Source: Chloroflexota bacterium
GTDB lineage: Bacteria; Chloroflexota; Dehalococcoidia; Lucifugimonadales; UBA3495
Direction: 5' to 3'
Length of the DNA: 64,000 nt
Assembly: GCA_028873965.1 (NCBI GenBank)
Contig: JAPPMU010000062.1
Location: 155,357-219,356 of the forward strand
Numbering within the stretch: the stretch's first letter is position 1; every line of letters begins with the position of its first letter. Shown here piece after piece: positions 42,420-50,860 of the stretch. The position numbers were made by a program, and so were the translations under genes. The notes under the pieces were generated by a model, which saw only the letters and a list, made by a program, of their open reading frames with translations, was not told the origin of the DNA and made no database searches.

Positions 42420-44171
42420 TCAGCCAGCCCCCGCACGCGCGGCGTTGAACGGCGCCAGGTTCGCTATCTCAATCAGACCATCATCATCAGGGCCGTAATC
42501 GTTGGCACCCGCCGCGCCGCAGTTCGGGCCCAAGGGCGTGACCCCTACCCGGGGCAGATTGTTGTTGGGGATGGCCGCCAGCCACCTCTGGAATGCCGCG
42601 TCAGTAGAAGCGCAGAGCCCGGAGTTGTAGCCGAAGGCGAAATCCTTAAGCGCAGTCAGTTGTGCAAGGCTTGGAGGTAGCGAGCCCGTCAGCTGATTGC
42701 TGCTGAGGTCCAGCCCTACCAGGCTGGCGAGGTTGCCCAGCTCGGGCGGTATCTCTCCGCTCAACTGGTTGCCTCTGAGGATCAACAATCGCAGGTTGGC
42801 GAGGTTGCCCATCTCGGGCGGTATTTCACCGCTCAACTGGTTTTGGAAGAGGTCCAGCTGTTCCAAGTTGACGAGGTTGCCCAGCTCGGGCGGTATCTCT
42901 CCGCTCAACTGGTTGCCTCTGGGGATCAGCGATTGCAGGTTGACGAGGTTCCCCAGCTCTGGCGGTATTCCACCAGCCAACTGGTTCTCGGAGAGGCTCA
43001 GCGAATGTAGGTTGATGAGGTTGCCCAGCTCAGGCGGTATCTCACCGCCCAACTGGTTACCGGAGAGGCTCAGTGAACGCAGGTTGACGAGGTTGCCCAG
43101 CTCAGGCGGTATCTCACCGCTCAGTTGGTTGAAGGAGAGCCACAACACTTCCAAGTTGACGCATCCGCCGAGTCCGGGCGGTATTTCGCTGCCCAACTGG
43201 TTGCTTTTGAGGTTCAGCTGTTCCAAGTTGGCAAGGTTCCCAAGTTCGGGCGGGATTTCACCGCTCAACTGGTTGTGGGAGAGATCCAGCCGCTGCAGGT
43301 TGGCGAGGTTGCCTAATTCCGGGGACATCCCTCCGCTCAACTGGTTGTCGGAGAGATGCAGCGTCTGCAGGTTGGCAAGGTTGCCCAGCTCCGACGGAAT
43401 GCTCCCCTTCAATTGGTTGTAACCAATATCCAGCTTCCGCAAGCCGGTCAAGTTACCCAATTGCCCGGGGATCGTGCCGTCCAGTGCATTGCCGTAGAGA
43501 TCCAGCCGCTCCAGGTTGGTCAGGTCGCCCAGCTCCGACGGAATGCTCCCCTTCAATTGGCTATAACCAAGATCCAGTTCCCGCAAGTTGACCAGGTTAC
43601 CCAATTGCGAGGGTATCGTGCCGCCCAGCGGATTGCCGTAGAGGTCCAGGCTTCTCAGATTGGACAGGTTGCCCAGTTGGGCGGGTATCCCTCCGCTCAG
43701 TTCATTGTGGTTCAAATTCAGGTCTTGCAGGTTAGGAAGATTGCCCAGTGCAGACGGTATCTCGCCGCTCAGCCGGTTGGCCGTAGCAGACGATGGTTCA
43801 CACCCGCCAGGATCACAAGTGCCATAGTCGTTGCCCAAATCCACAACCAGGAGGTGGGTTAGACCGCCAAGGTGCGGCGGAATACTCCCCGACAACTGAT
43901 TATCAGGGAGGTTTAGCTCCGTCACGCGCCCGTTGGCGTCGGTAGTGATGCCGTGCCATTCCCCCAGGGGCCGGTCACTCAGCCAATTAGTGTTGTTCGC
44001 CCAGTTCGTGCCGTGGGTGGCGTTGTACAGCGCCTCCAGCGTGGCGCGCTCAGACGATTCAGTTGGAGATGGAAGTTCCTGAGCACAGGCAACTCCAATT
44101 GAAAGCACAGCGACGAGCGCGAAACTGCCGACCAGAGCGCCCGGTTTGATCATTGGTCGCGCCACTGTCAT
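42420..44171 (-). CDS. Plant-type leucine-rich-repeat lipoprotein
   Basis: 583-residue exported LRR protein. The hydrophobic signal ends in IGVAC, a lipobox-like site. An N-terminal cap (LEALYNATHGTNW...WHGITTD) like plant LRR receptors is followed by 17 LRRs of 24 residues with the consensus NQLSGEIPPELGNLxNL; the second carries an insert with two cysteines. The C-terminus ends shortly after DYGPDDDGLIEIANLAPFNA, a motif normally repeated many times in larger Chloroflexota surface proteins, so the gene looks truncated. The start at 44171 has GGAAAG upstream. It probably acts in surface adhesion or recognition. Confidence 0.88.
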   Translation of the reverse strand: MTVARPMIKPGALVGSFALVAVLSIGVACAQELPSPTESSERATLEALYNATHGTNWANNTNWLSDRPLGEWHGITTDANGRVTELNLPDNQLSGSIPPHLGGLTHLLVVDLGNDYGTCDPGGCEPSSATANRLSGEIPSALGNLPNLQDLNLNHNELSGGIPAQLGNLSNLRSLDLYGNPLGGTIPSQLGNLVNLRELDLGYSQLKGSIPSELGDLTNLERLDLYGNALDGTIPGQLGNLTGLRKLDIGYNQLKGSIPSELGNLANLQTLHLSDNQLSGGMSPELGNLANLQRLDLSHNQLSGEIPPELGNLANLEQLNLKSNQLGSEIPPGLGGCVNLEVLWLSFNQLSGEIPPELGNLVNLRSLSLSGNQLGGEIPPELGNLINLHSLSLSENQLAGGIPPELGNLVNLQSLIPRGNQLSGEIPPELGNLVNLEQLDLFQNQLSGEIPPEMGNLANLRLLILRGNQLSGEIPPELGNLASLVGLDLSSNQLTGSLPPSLAQLTALKDFAFGYNSGLCASTDAAFQRWLAAIPNNNLPRVGVTPLGPNCGAAGANDYGPDDDGLIEIANLAPFNAARAGAG

Positions 44172-44227
44172 GTAGCTTTCCACGACTTCTTGATGGGCGA
44201 TTTCACAGGATACGTCACTCTGCTGTT

Positions 44228-44260
44228 GCATGGATAAACGGGATTGACAGGGTCAGGGAT
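44228..44260. repeat. Family D repeat fragment
   Basis: GCATGGATAAACGGGATTGA matches the left arm of family D; only one arm is present. It lies between the start of the LRR gene and the stop of the hydroxylase gene. Confidence 0.5.
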
Positions 44261-44261
44261 T

Positions 44262-45758
44262 TCATGACCCCGGGTTTACCTGAGGTATCCGGCGCGGTAT
44301 GGCCGGCACGCCCTGGAGGCTGGACAAGTCCATGGATGGCAAGTCCACCTGGACGAAATCGTGCACGGCGTTGGCCAATTCGTTGTAGTCGTCGAACCAG
44401 GCCGCCAACTGGCGACGCCACGACTCCAGGCCGCCGCTGGCGTGGAGCTCGAAGGCCGCCTCCCGCCCGTCCAGGCCGGATGACACCTGATCCCAGGCCA
44501 GTTGCAGCAGCGCCGCCCGTTGCATGGCGGTGTAGCCGCCGCCACCGAAGGCGTCTTCCAACTCGGCGGCCATTACCGGATCCGCGAAGTCGGTGTCGGC
44601 CGGCGCGTTGATCAGCGACGAACCGGGGAGGCCGCGCAGGATTTCTCCCATGCGCTGGCGGACCTTGAGGGTGTTCACTCCCGCAGTGGCCACGTGGATC
44701 TGGTTGGCCAGGGGATGCCCACTGACCGAGATTTCCTGGTCCAGCTCCGCCGCCCTCATGCAGGTGCGGCTGGTCTGTACGTTGACGGTCATCTCGACAA
44801 GCTGCTCGATGGTCTGCGCATTGTCTTTGAGGCCCATGATCTCGGCCAGGGCCAAGCCTAACCCCAAGGACAGCTCGGCTTTTGCCAGCCAACCGTAGCT
44901 GTGGTGCCAGAGCATCCAGCAGACTAGCGATTGCTTGCGGTTGCGGTCGGGGGCTTCTCCGGTGAAAACGCGGCTGCGGGGGATAAACACGTCCTCCATC
45001 CAGACCATGGAGTCCAGCTCGTCGAACCGGCCGCTGAGGGGCGACAGGAACAGATTTTTGTGCCGGGCGGCGGAGCGGCGCGACACCACCCGCAGGCCGG
45101 GCGCGTTCACCGGCACGATGAACCAGAGGTGTCTCCCGCTGCCGGCCGGCATGTCATTTCGGGTGGAGATCAGCAGGTCTTCCGCGAAGGGCGTGCTGGT
45201 GTGCATCTGTATCTTGCCGCTGACCACGATGCCGTCGGCGGTTTCGCTGACCAGTTTCAGCGCGGCGCGTTCGCTCTCATCCGGGCGGAGCCGGGTGCCG
45301 ATGAGCGGGCCGCCGCCGGCGTAGGTGACGAACCGGCCGCTGTCGGAAACGTACTCCAGGTACTCTTCGGCCTTGGCAATGTCCTCCGACGAGTTGTCCA
45401 GCCGCTTCATCACGTTCTGCAAGCCCAGGGAGATCAGTTCGCCGTAGCCCGGGGTGTGGGTCATGTTCCCGCCGGTGATGAAATGAACGGCGCTGATCTC
45501 CTTTCCCAGGCGTTTCAAGTCGTCGGGGGTCTGCGGCGGGGTCATCGCGACGGGGCGGCGCTGTCCGTCTGCATCGGGAGGCGTTAGCAGGATGTCCTGC
45601 CAGTCGGGGTCGAAGTGGCGGTCGTACCAGGCCACGTACTCCTCCACCATGGCCGCCGTGGCCGGGTGGGTGGTGACGTCCTCTACGCGGCCTTCGCCCA
45701 GCACCCAGACGTCGCGCCCGTCGCGCAGGCTTTCCTTGTAATCAGCCCCGGTACGCAT
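44262..45758 (-). CDS. 4-hydroxyphenylacetate 3-hydroxylase (HpaB) family protein
   Basis: 498-residue flavin-dependent oxygenase of the HpaB/4-hydroxybutyryl-CoA-dehydratase fold (acyl-CoA-dehydrogenase-like). MRTGADYKESLRDGRDVWVLGEGRVEDVT is the family N-terminus (quoted in two parts: MRTGADYKESLRDGRDVW and VLGEGRVEDVT). ITGGNMTHTPGYG and HTSTPFAEDLLIS line the active site. It hydroxylates phenolic substrates using FADH2 from a separate reductase, which is not adjacent. It lies upstream of the LRR gene in the same direction. Confidence 0.9.
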   Translation of the reverse strand: MRTGADYKESLRDGRDVWVLGEGRVEDVTTHPATAAMVEEYVAWYDRHFDPDWQDILLTPPDADGQRRPVAMTPPQTPDDLKRLGKEISAVHFITGGNMTHTPGYGELISLGLQNVMKRLDNSSEDIAKAEEYLEYVSDSGRFVTYAGGGPLIGTRLRPDESERAALKLVSETADGIVVSGKIQMHTSTPFAEDLLISTRNDMPAGSGRHLWFIVPVNAPGLRVVSRRSAARHKNLFLSPLSGRFDELDSMVWMEDVFIPRSRVFTGEAPDRNRKQSLVCWMLWHHSYGWLAKAELSLGLGLALAEIMGLKDNAQTIEQLVEMTVNVQTSRTCMRAAELDQEISVSGHPLANQIHVATAGVNTLKVRQRMGEILRGLPGSSLINAPADTDFADPVMAAELEDAFGGGGYTAMQRAALLQLAWDQVSSGLDGREAAFELHASGGLESWRRQLAAWFDDYNELANAVHDFVQVDLPSMDLSSLQGVPAIPRRIPQVNPGS

Positions 45759-45803
45759 GTTTCACCTTCTCCCAATTGCCCGCATCCATTCGGCTAGACC
45801 ATT

Positions 45804-45935
45804 TTGACATTTTGAAAATCACACCGTAGTTCCTGCGGAAGCAGGAACCCAGGAAAGATATTGCAACAGGGACGTTGGCCTTGTTGTGTACTCTCTGGAT
45901 TCCGGCTTTCGCCGGAATGACGGAAAATGTCAACA
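45804..45935. repeat. Family C palindromic repeat, copy 2
   Basis: Same element as at 29571 in reverse orientation: TTCCTGCGGAAGCAGGAACC is followed by GGATTCCGGCTTTCGCCGGA, bounded by TTGAC and GTCAAC. It fills the 235-bp gap between the hydroxylase start and the SnoaL-like stop. Confidence 0.8.
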
Positions 45936-45993
45936 GGTTCCAGCCATTGCCGATTGCGACCACTCCGTATTTTTGAACCGATTTGAGACTGTC

Positions 45994-46458
45994 CTACACG
46001 AATTGCGCTTCGACCCAGCCCTGGTCGAAGGGGGTCCAGAAGTTTGAAGTCAGCTTCAGGTTCTTGAACATCCAGACGCCGTCCACGCGGACGTACTCCT
46101 CGTCGTATCGGGCCGAGCCCCAGACCGCCCGGTCGCCATCGGCATAGGTGCACGGTTGGAACAGGTACCAGATGCCGGTGGCGGTGTCCCCGTTCACCTC
46201 GATGATTGGGTTCATCACCATGTGGACGGCGAAGGGCAGACGGTTGGGGGCGTTGACGAAGAAGTTGCGTATGCCGTCGCGCCCTTCGGCCCGGCCCCGT
46301 ATGCCGCCGTCCCAGATGGCATCCTCCACGAACAGGCTGGCGATGCCGTCGGCGTCGTAGTGGTCGTCGCAGTAGGCGCAGTAGCGGGCCTTGAGGCGCT
46401 TGATTTCATCCACGTCTTCCAGTATGCGCAGCCGGCGTTCGATGTCTTCCAGGCTCAT
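45994..46458 (-). CDS. SnoaL-like / NTF2-fold protein
   Basis: 154-residue protein of the SnoaL-like cone-barrel family: EIKRLKARYCAYCDDHYDADGIASLFVEDA at the N-terminus (two parts: EIKRLKARYCAY, then DGIASLFVEDA), then GRDGIRNFF and HMVMNPIIEVNGDTATGIW. Members act as isomerases, cyclases or dehydratases on small aromatic or polyketide substrates. It is located in the aromatic-catabolism region, but the substrate is unknown. Confidence 0.88.
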   Translation of the reverse strand: MSLEDIERRLRILEDVDEIKRLKARYCAYCDDHYDADGIASLFVEDAIWDGGIRGRAEGRDGIRNFFVNAPNRLPFAVHMVMNPIIEVNGDTATGIWYLFQPCTYADGDRAVWGSARYDEEYVRVDGVWMFKNLKLTSNFWTPFDQGWVEAQFV

Positions 46459-46487
46459 GGCTCAAGCTCCTCCGTATCAAGCAATTT

Positions 46488-46579
46488 GCATGGATGCACA
46501 GGATAGACGGGATGGAGCGATATGCGTCGCGGCGATCACTATCGGTCAACTCAATCCTGATCATCCTGTCCATCCATGC
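46488..46579. repeat. Family D palindromic repeat
   Basis: GCATGGATGCACAGGATAGA at the left end is the inverse of ATCATCCTGTCCATCCATGC at the right end, giving a 92-bp palindrome between the SnoaL-like and VOC genes. One-arm fragments occur at 5633, 44228 and about 63490. Confidence 0.75.
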
Positions 46580-46592
46580 GGGTTCCCTCTGC

Positions 46593-47030
46593 CTAATCGC
46601 TGGCGAGTTCCTCGAAGGACGGTTCGGGCATCCCCGCCGTCCAGGTGGGGTCGCGCAGTTCCAGCCGGTTGCCGCTGGGGTCGAAGAAATACAGTTCGCG
46701 GCCGGTGAAGAAGCCCTGGGCCCGATAGGTCAGGTGGTCGATCCTGATACTCCTGCGGCGGAACTCCTTGCACGCCGTGTCGAAGGTCTCGGGCGAGACG
46801 GTGAACGAGTGGTGCGCGCCGCCGTTGTCGGCCAGCGAACCGTCGGTTGCGCTGGAACGCTCGCACAGCAGGATGTTGTGGTCGCCGACGTTGAAACAGG
46901 ACATGACGCTGTTGCCCAGCCGGCCCTTGGGCTCAAGACCCAGCAACTCCCCGTAAAACTCCTCGGCTTCGTTCAGGTCGTTCACGGGGATCGACCAGTG
47001 GGTCACGCCTTCGATTTTCAAGACTGCCAT
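46593..47030 (-). CDS. VOC family (glyoxalase/extradiol dioxygenase-like) protein
   Basis: 145-residue single-chain VOC protein with two beta-alpha-beta-beta-beta modules. Metal-ligand candidates are His in GVTHWSIPV (about residue 11), His in AHHSFTV (about 73) and Glu in NRLELRDP near the C-terminus. It may be a lyase, epimerase, dioxygenase or resistance protein. It lies just upstream of the SnoaL-like gene, separated by a family D repeat. Confidence 0.88.
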   Translation of the reverse strand: MAVLKIEGVTHWSIPVNDLNEAEEFYGELLGLEPKGRLGNSVMSCFNVGDHNILLCERSSATDGSLADNGGAHHSFTVSPETFDTACKEFRRRSIRIDHLTYRAQGFFTGRELYFFDPSGNRLELRDPTWTAGMPEPSFEELASD

Positions 47031-47133
47031 GTCGCCTCCGATAGCGCGTATCGCGTGGTTTGACGTCCGGCTCGGTGTTGGGGGCCATTATAGGGCAACC
47101 GGAGCGGGTGGTACCCCTTTAACATGGGGATCC

Positions 47134-47273
47134 GGGCCTGTGCAAAGTCCGACGCCGGGGGATAATGTCAGAAGCAGGATTACCAAGATTAGAGGATTTT
47201 CGGGATTTATGAACATCCTCAAAATCTCAAAATCCGACAAACCTTGCTTCTGACAATGACTTTGCACAAGCCC
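47134..47273. repeat. Family B copy 2 nested in another inverted repeat
   Basis: A family B palindrome (GTCAGAAGCAGGATT at 47167; TGCTTCTGAC ending 47254) lies inside an outer inverted pair GGGCCTGTGCAAAGTC (47134-47149) and GACTTTGCACAAGCCC (47258-47273). The outer pair differs from the family A end, so the B core occurs with two kinds of outer end. Confidence 0.8.
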
Positions 47274-47338
47274 TAATGGCAGGAAGCAGATGCGCCCGTG
47301 TTAGTATCGGACGACGCGACATCACCGAGGTGGACGAT

Positions 47339-48355
47339 ATGACACTGAAAGGCGAAGACTGGCTGGCGCAAACCGTTGAGGAAACCCTGGAACCGGAGCT
47401 GCAGATCTGCGACACGCACCACCACTTCTGGGTTTCCCGCCCGGAGCCGCCCGCGTACCAGCGATACCTCTTGCCGGAACTGGCCGCCGACGTGGGCAGC
47501 GGGCACAACGTCCGCTCCACCGTGTTCATCGAGGTGCGCTGCGAGTACCGCCAGGACGGGCCGGAGGAGATGCGGCCCGTGGGCGAGGTGGAATATATCG
47601 AGACCATCGCCGCGGATGCGGCGACGGGCAGCCACGGCCACACGAAGGCCGCTGCCGCCATAATCGGGCATGCCGATCTGAAACTGGGCGACGGCGTCCG
47701 CCCCGTGCTGGAAGCGATGGTGGCCGCCAGTCCGGGCCGGTTCCGCGGTGTCCGCCACTCGACGGGATGGGATGCCAGCCCTGAGTTGGTGCAGCGCGAC
47801 ATTCGGGGCGCCCTGTCCACGGAGGGCTACCGGGCCGGCGCCAGGGTGATGGCCGAGATGGGACTGGTGCTGGAGAACTCGCTGTATCACCCGCAGCTAC
47901 CTGAACTGGCCGAATTTGCCCGAGCGGTTCCCGACCTGACCATCGTCCTGAACCATATCGGGGGCCTGGTGCGCGTCGGACCTTACGCCAATCGCGACGA
48001 CGAGGTGCTGCCGGCGTGGCAGCAGGGCGTGGCCGAGGTGGCGCAGTGTCCCAACGTGGTGATCAAGCTGGGCGGCGTGGGACAGGTTCGCTACGGCTAT
48101 AAATGGGACGCTCGGGAAACGCCCATCGGCTCCGAGGAACTGGCCGGGACGCTGGGCCCGCTGATGAACTACTGCATCGAGCAGTTCGGCCCGGACCGCT
48201 GCATGTTCGAGAGCAACTTCCCGGTGGACAAGCCCTCCTACTCCTACAACGTGCTTTTCAACGCCTTCAAGCGGCTGTCGGCGGGTTACACGGCGTCAGA
48301 GCGCGCCGCCCTGTTCCACGACACAGCCATGCGCGTGTACAAAATCAGCGACTGA
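47339..48355 (+). CDS. Amidohydrolase-2 family hydrolase (lactonase-like)
   Basis: 338-residue metal-dependent hydrolase: ICDTHHHFW near the N-terminus, RGVRHSTGWD, NHIGGL and CMFESNFPVD near the C-terminus. The last motif (ESNFP) is typical of the lactonase/PDC-like subgroup rather than decarboxylases. The ATG at 47339 has GAGGTGG just upstream. The substrate is likely a lactone or aromatic carboxylate; it lies in the catabolic region. Confidence 0.9.
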   Translation: MTLKGEDWLAQTVEETLEPELQICDTHHHFWVSRPEPPAYQRYLLPELAADVGSGHNVRSTVFIEVRCEYRQDGPEEMRPVGEVEYIETIAADAATGSHGHTKAAAAIIGHADLKLGDGVRPVLEAMVAASPGRFRGVRHSTGWDASPELVQRDIRGALSTEGYRAGARVMAEMGLVLENSLYHPQLPELAEFARAVPDLTIVLNHIGGLVRVGPYANRDDEVLPAWQQGVAEVAQCPNVVIKLGGVGQVRYGYKWDARETPIGSEELAGTLGPLMNYCIEQFGPDRCMFESNFPVDKPSYSYNVLFNAFKRLSAGYTASERAALFHDTAMRVYKISD

Positions 48356-48379
48356 CCCGTCCGGCCGGAGCCCAGGCAG

Positions 48380-48515
48380 TGTTGACCTTTCGCGTCATTC
48401 CGGCGAAAGCCGGAATCCAGTGCGTACAAAATAAGGTCAACGTTCTGCTGGCAGTGATTTCCTGGGTTCCTGCTTTCGCAGGAACGACAGGGTGATTTCC
48501 CGAACGTCAACACAG
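48380..48515. repeat. Family C palindromic repeat, copy 3
   Basis: Bounded by TGTTGACC and CGTCAACA. The inner hairpins are CATTCCGGCGAAAGCCGG and GTTCCTGCTTTCGCAGGA. It fills the gap between two convergent stop codons (48355 and 48517), ending 1 bp before the second. Confidence 0.85.
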
Positions 48516-48516
48516 C

Positions 48517-49377
48517 CTACAGCGTAATCCGCATCAACTCCTCGGAGAACACGATCTCGCCGTCGTAGATGCGGCTGATGTCGCCGATGCCCTGCTCCAT
48601 GGGGCCGTGTCCGGACAGGTGCGGGCCGATGTGAACGAGCACGAGCTTTTTGACGCCGGCGACCTGGGCCATGCGAGCCGCGCCTGTAGTGCCGCACTGT
48701 CCGCCGGCCTCGCCGTTGGCATCCATCACGGCCTGGTCGTCCCAGCACATGCAGAGCATCATGTCGGCGCCCCGGGCCAACTCGGTCACCGTGTCGCAGG
48801 GCTGGGTGTCGCCGGTGAAGATCACGCTGCCGTCGGGCGTATCCACCCGGTAGGCCAGCGAGTCCAGGTAGGGCTGCACGTGCTCGGCGGGCGCGGCCGT
48901 CACCTCCCAGTCCGGCCCGCTGAAAACCTTGCCCGGCCCCACGTCAGTTGCCGACACCGACGGAGCGGGCCGGGGCAGGGTGCCGCCGCGATTGACGAAT
49001 ACGGCCTGGCTCAAGGGATGGTTCACCCGAGCCTTCCAGTCGTGGGAGAAGAGGCCGTTTTCGCCGATGATGCCCTCGGTGATCTTCTCGGTGAGGTCGG
49101 GGCCGAACACCTGGAGCTGGTTCTCCTTGCCGATGCTCTGGTCCCAGCGGCACAGCAGGAAACAGGGATAGTCGATGTCGTGGTCGAAGTGATGGTGGGT
49201 GAAGAAGAGGTAGTCCACCTGGGTGGGGAAAAGCCCCGCCTTGACCAGCTTGTGCGTGGTGGCCGGCCCGCAGTCGAACATCAGGTGCTGGTCGCCCAGC
49301 TTGAGCACATGGGAGCTGCCGAAGCGGGTGGGCGTCGGCGTGGGAGTTCCGGCGCCCAGGGTATAGATTTCAGCCAT
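48517..49377 (-). CDS. MBL-fold metallohydrolase
   Basis: 286-residue metallo-beta-lactamase-fold hydrolase of the arylsulfatase/RNase Z-like subgroup. The metal motif is FTHHHFDHDID (HxHxDH), preceded by MFDCGPATTHKL; FTGDTQPCDT supplies the second-site aspartate and HIGPH the last histidine. The N-terminal TLGAGTPTPTPTRFGSS matches cyclic-nucleotide or aryl-ester hydrolases. The substrate is unknown; an ester or sulfate-ester hydrolase is plausible in this catabolic context. Confidence 0.9.
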   Translation of the reverse strand: MAEIYTLGAGTPTPTPTRFGSSHVLKLGDQHLMFDCGPATTHKLVKAGLFPTQVDYLFFTHHHFDHDIDYPCFLLCRWDQSIGKENQLQVFGPDLTEKITEGIIGENGLFSHDWKARVNHPLSQAVFVNRGGTLPRPAPSVSATDVGPGKVFSGPDWEVTAAPAEHVQPYLDSLAYRVDTPDGSVIFTGDTQPCDTVTELARGADMMLCMCWDDQAVMDANGEAGGQCGTTGAARMAQVAGVKKLVLVHIGPHLSGHGPMEQGIGDISRIYDGEIVFSEELMRITL

Positions 49378-49468
49378 TGTTGATCCTCGCCGTATCCTGA
49401 TTGGTTTGCCGGCACTGCGCTAGCGCCGTGCGGATGATCCGTCGATCCTATCACGCGGGAGGGAACCG

Positions 49469-49712
49469 GCTCACGCGTACCAATTTTGTCATCGCGAGGA
49501 GCGTAGCGACGTGGCGATCTCATTACCCGCAGAATGGCCCCTCCAGCAACGAGATTGCCGCCCCCGCATCAGGTGCGGGGTGACGTTGCTTCGCTCGCAA
49601 TGACGTTTCAGACAAGTGATTCCGAGTGAGACCGGACCGGCGCTTGTATAATCCGGCCAGAAGGATCGCCGCGTCGCTTCGCTCCTCGCGATGACAGATT
49701 GTGTGAGACCGC
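49469..49712. repeat. Family A repeat fragments
   Basis: One left end (GCTCACGCGTACCAATTTTG, about 49470) with TCATCGCGAGGAGCGTAGC and TCGCTCGCAATGACGTTTCA, then a second fragment TCGCTTCGCTCCTCGCGATGACA (about 49675-49697) without its partner end. TATAAT at 49648 in between could be a -10 for the phosphotriesterase-like gene, but no matching -35 is visible. No gene is seen in 49378-49733. Confidence 0.65.
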
Positions 49713-49733
49713 GGTGACCAACGGAGGTGGAAC

Positions 49734-50693
49734 ATGGCAACCATAAACTCGGTATTGGGGCCCATGGACACGGCGGACCTGGGGTTCACGCTGCCCCACG
49801 AGCACCTGATCGACTCGACCGCCGGCATCCGCAACACCTACCCCGAGCTGGAATTCCGGGACCAGGCTTTTGACATGGCCGTGGCGTCCTTCGGTGAGGC
49901 CAAGGCCGGCGGCGTCGACACCGTGGTCGAGGTTTCGCCCATGGACCTGGGGCGGGACGTGGCGCTGATGAAGCAGGTCTCGGAAGCGACCGGAGTGAAC
50001 TTCATCTGCTGCACCGGCTGCTGGCTGGACGTGCCGCGCAGCTTCTGGGGCCGCGACAAGGACTTCATCGCCGACCTGTGGGTGCGGGAGATCGAGCAGG
50101 GCATCGAGGGCACCGGAATCCGGGCCGGCATCATCAAGGTGGCCACCAGCGACCCGATCACCCAGCATGAGGAGTTGATGCTGCGAGCCTCGGCGCGGAC
50201 GCACCTGCGCACCGGCGTTCCCATCACCACCCACACGCCGGCCCAGTCGCGCATCGGCGAGGAGCAGGTGCGCATCCTCAAGGAGGAAGGGGTCGAGCCG
50301 CACAACATCTACGTGGGCCACATCAACAACACCATCGACCCCGAGTACCATCGCGCGCTGGCACGCCTGGGCGTCTGGCTGGGCTGGGACATCAACAACC
50401 CCGGCGGCCGCCCCAACCTGCCCGGCTGGCAGGAGCGGACCGACTACCTGAAGGACCGGCTGGACGAGGGCATTGCCCCCAACATGATGCTGTCCCACGA
50501 CTGGAACGTGGTGCTCTCTCGCATCAGCTCGGAAGGGTTCCCCACCCGCGACCAGAACCCCGACGGGTACCTGTGGCTCAGCCGCGCCATCATCCCGCGG
50601 CTGACGGACGCGGGGGTGCCGCAAACGGTCATCGACCGCATGATGATCGAAAACCCCCGGCGGTACTTTGAGGGTAAGCGGCCGTCGGATTAG
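49734..50693 (+). CDS. Phosphotriesterase-family metal hydrolase
   Basis: 319-residue PTE-family TIM barrel. The binuclear site is complete: LPHEHL (His22, His24), the carbamylated lysine in GIIKVATS (Lys135), THTPA, VGHINN and SHDW. Relatives are lactonases, resiniferatoxin-binding-like proteins or phosphotriesterases; lactonase activity is the more common native role. GGAGGTGG precedes the ATG by about 5 bases. A family B repeat begins 12 bp after the stop. Confidence 0.92.
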   Translation: MATINSVLGPMDTADLGFTLPHEHLIDSTAGIRNTYPELEFRDQAFDMAVASFGEAKAGGVDTVVEVSPMDLGRDVALMKQVSEATGVNFICCTGCWLDVPRSFWGRDKDFIADLWVREIEQGIEGTGIRAGIIKVATSDPITQHEELMLRASARTHLRTGVPITTHTPAQSRIGEEQVRILKEEGVEPHNIYVGHINNTIDPEYHRALARLGVWLGWDINNPGGRPNLPGWQERTDYLKDRLDEGIAPNMMLSHDWNVVLSRISSEGFPTRDQNPDGYLWLSRAIIPRLTDAGVPQTVIDRMMIENPRRYFEGKRPSD

Positions 50694-50705
50694 TGGCAGG
50701 GAATT

Positions 50706-50814
50706 GTCAGAAGCAGGATTTTCAAGATTCAAGGATTATCAGGATTGCAACCGTTCCGTGGCGGAGATCTCCCGATCCTGATAATCCTGAAATCCGGTAA
50801 ATCCTGCTTCTGAC
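50706..50814. repeat. Family B palindromic repeat, copy 3
   Basis: GTCAGAAGCAGGATTTTCAA and the inverted end AAATCCTGCTTCTGAC enclose a longer core that contains AAGGATTATCAGGATT / GATCCTGATAATCCTG, a second palindromic level. It lies between the phosphotriesterase-like and M19 genes. Confidence 0.88.
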
Positions 50815-50860
50815 GATTTACACGAGGGCACATGTATAACGCCACGAATGGAGTTGCATC

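Noticed and set aside
42700..43800. Regular 72-bp DNA periodicity that could suggest a CRISPR or satellite array
   Set aside because: The period equals 24 codons and is explained by the leucine-rich repeats; units are diverged and coding.
49648..49653. TATAAT before the phosphotriesterase-like gene
   Set aside because: No recognisable -35, and the site lies between repeat fragments.
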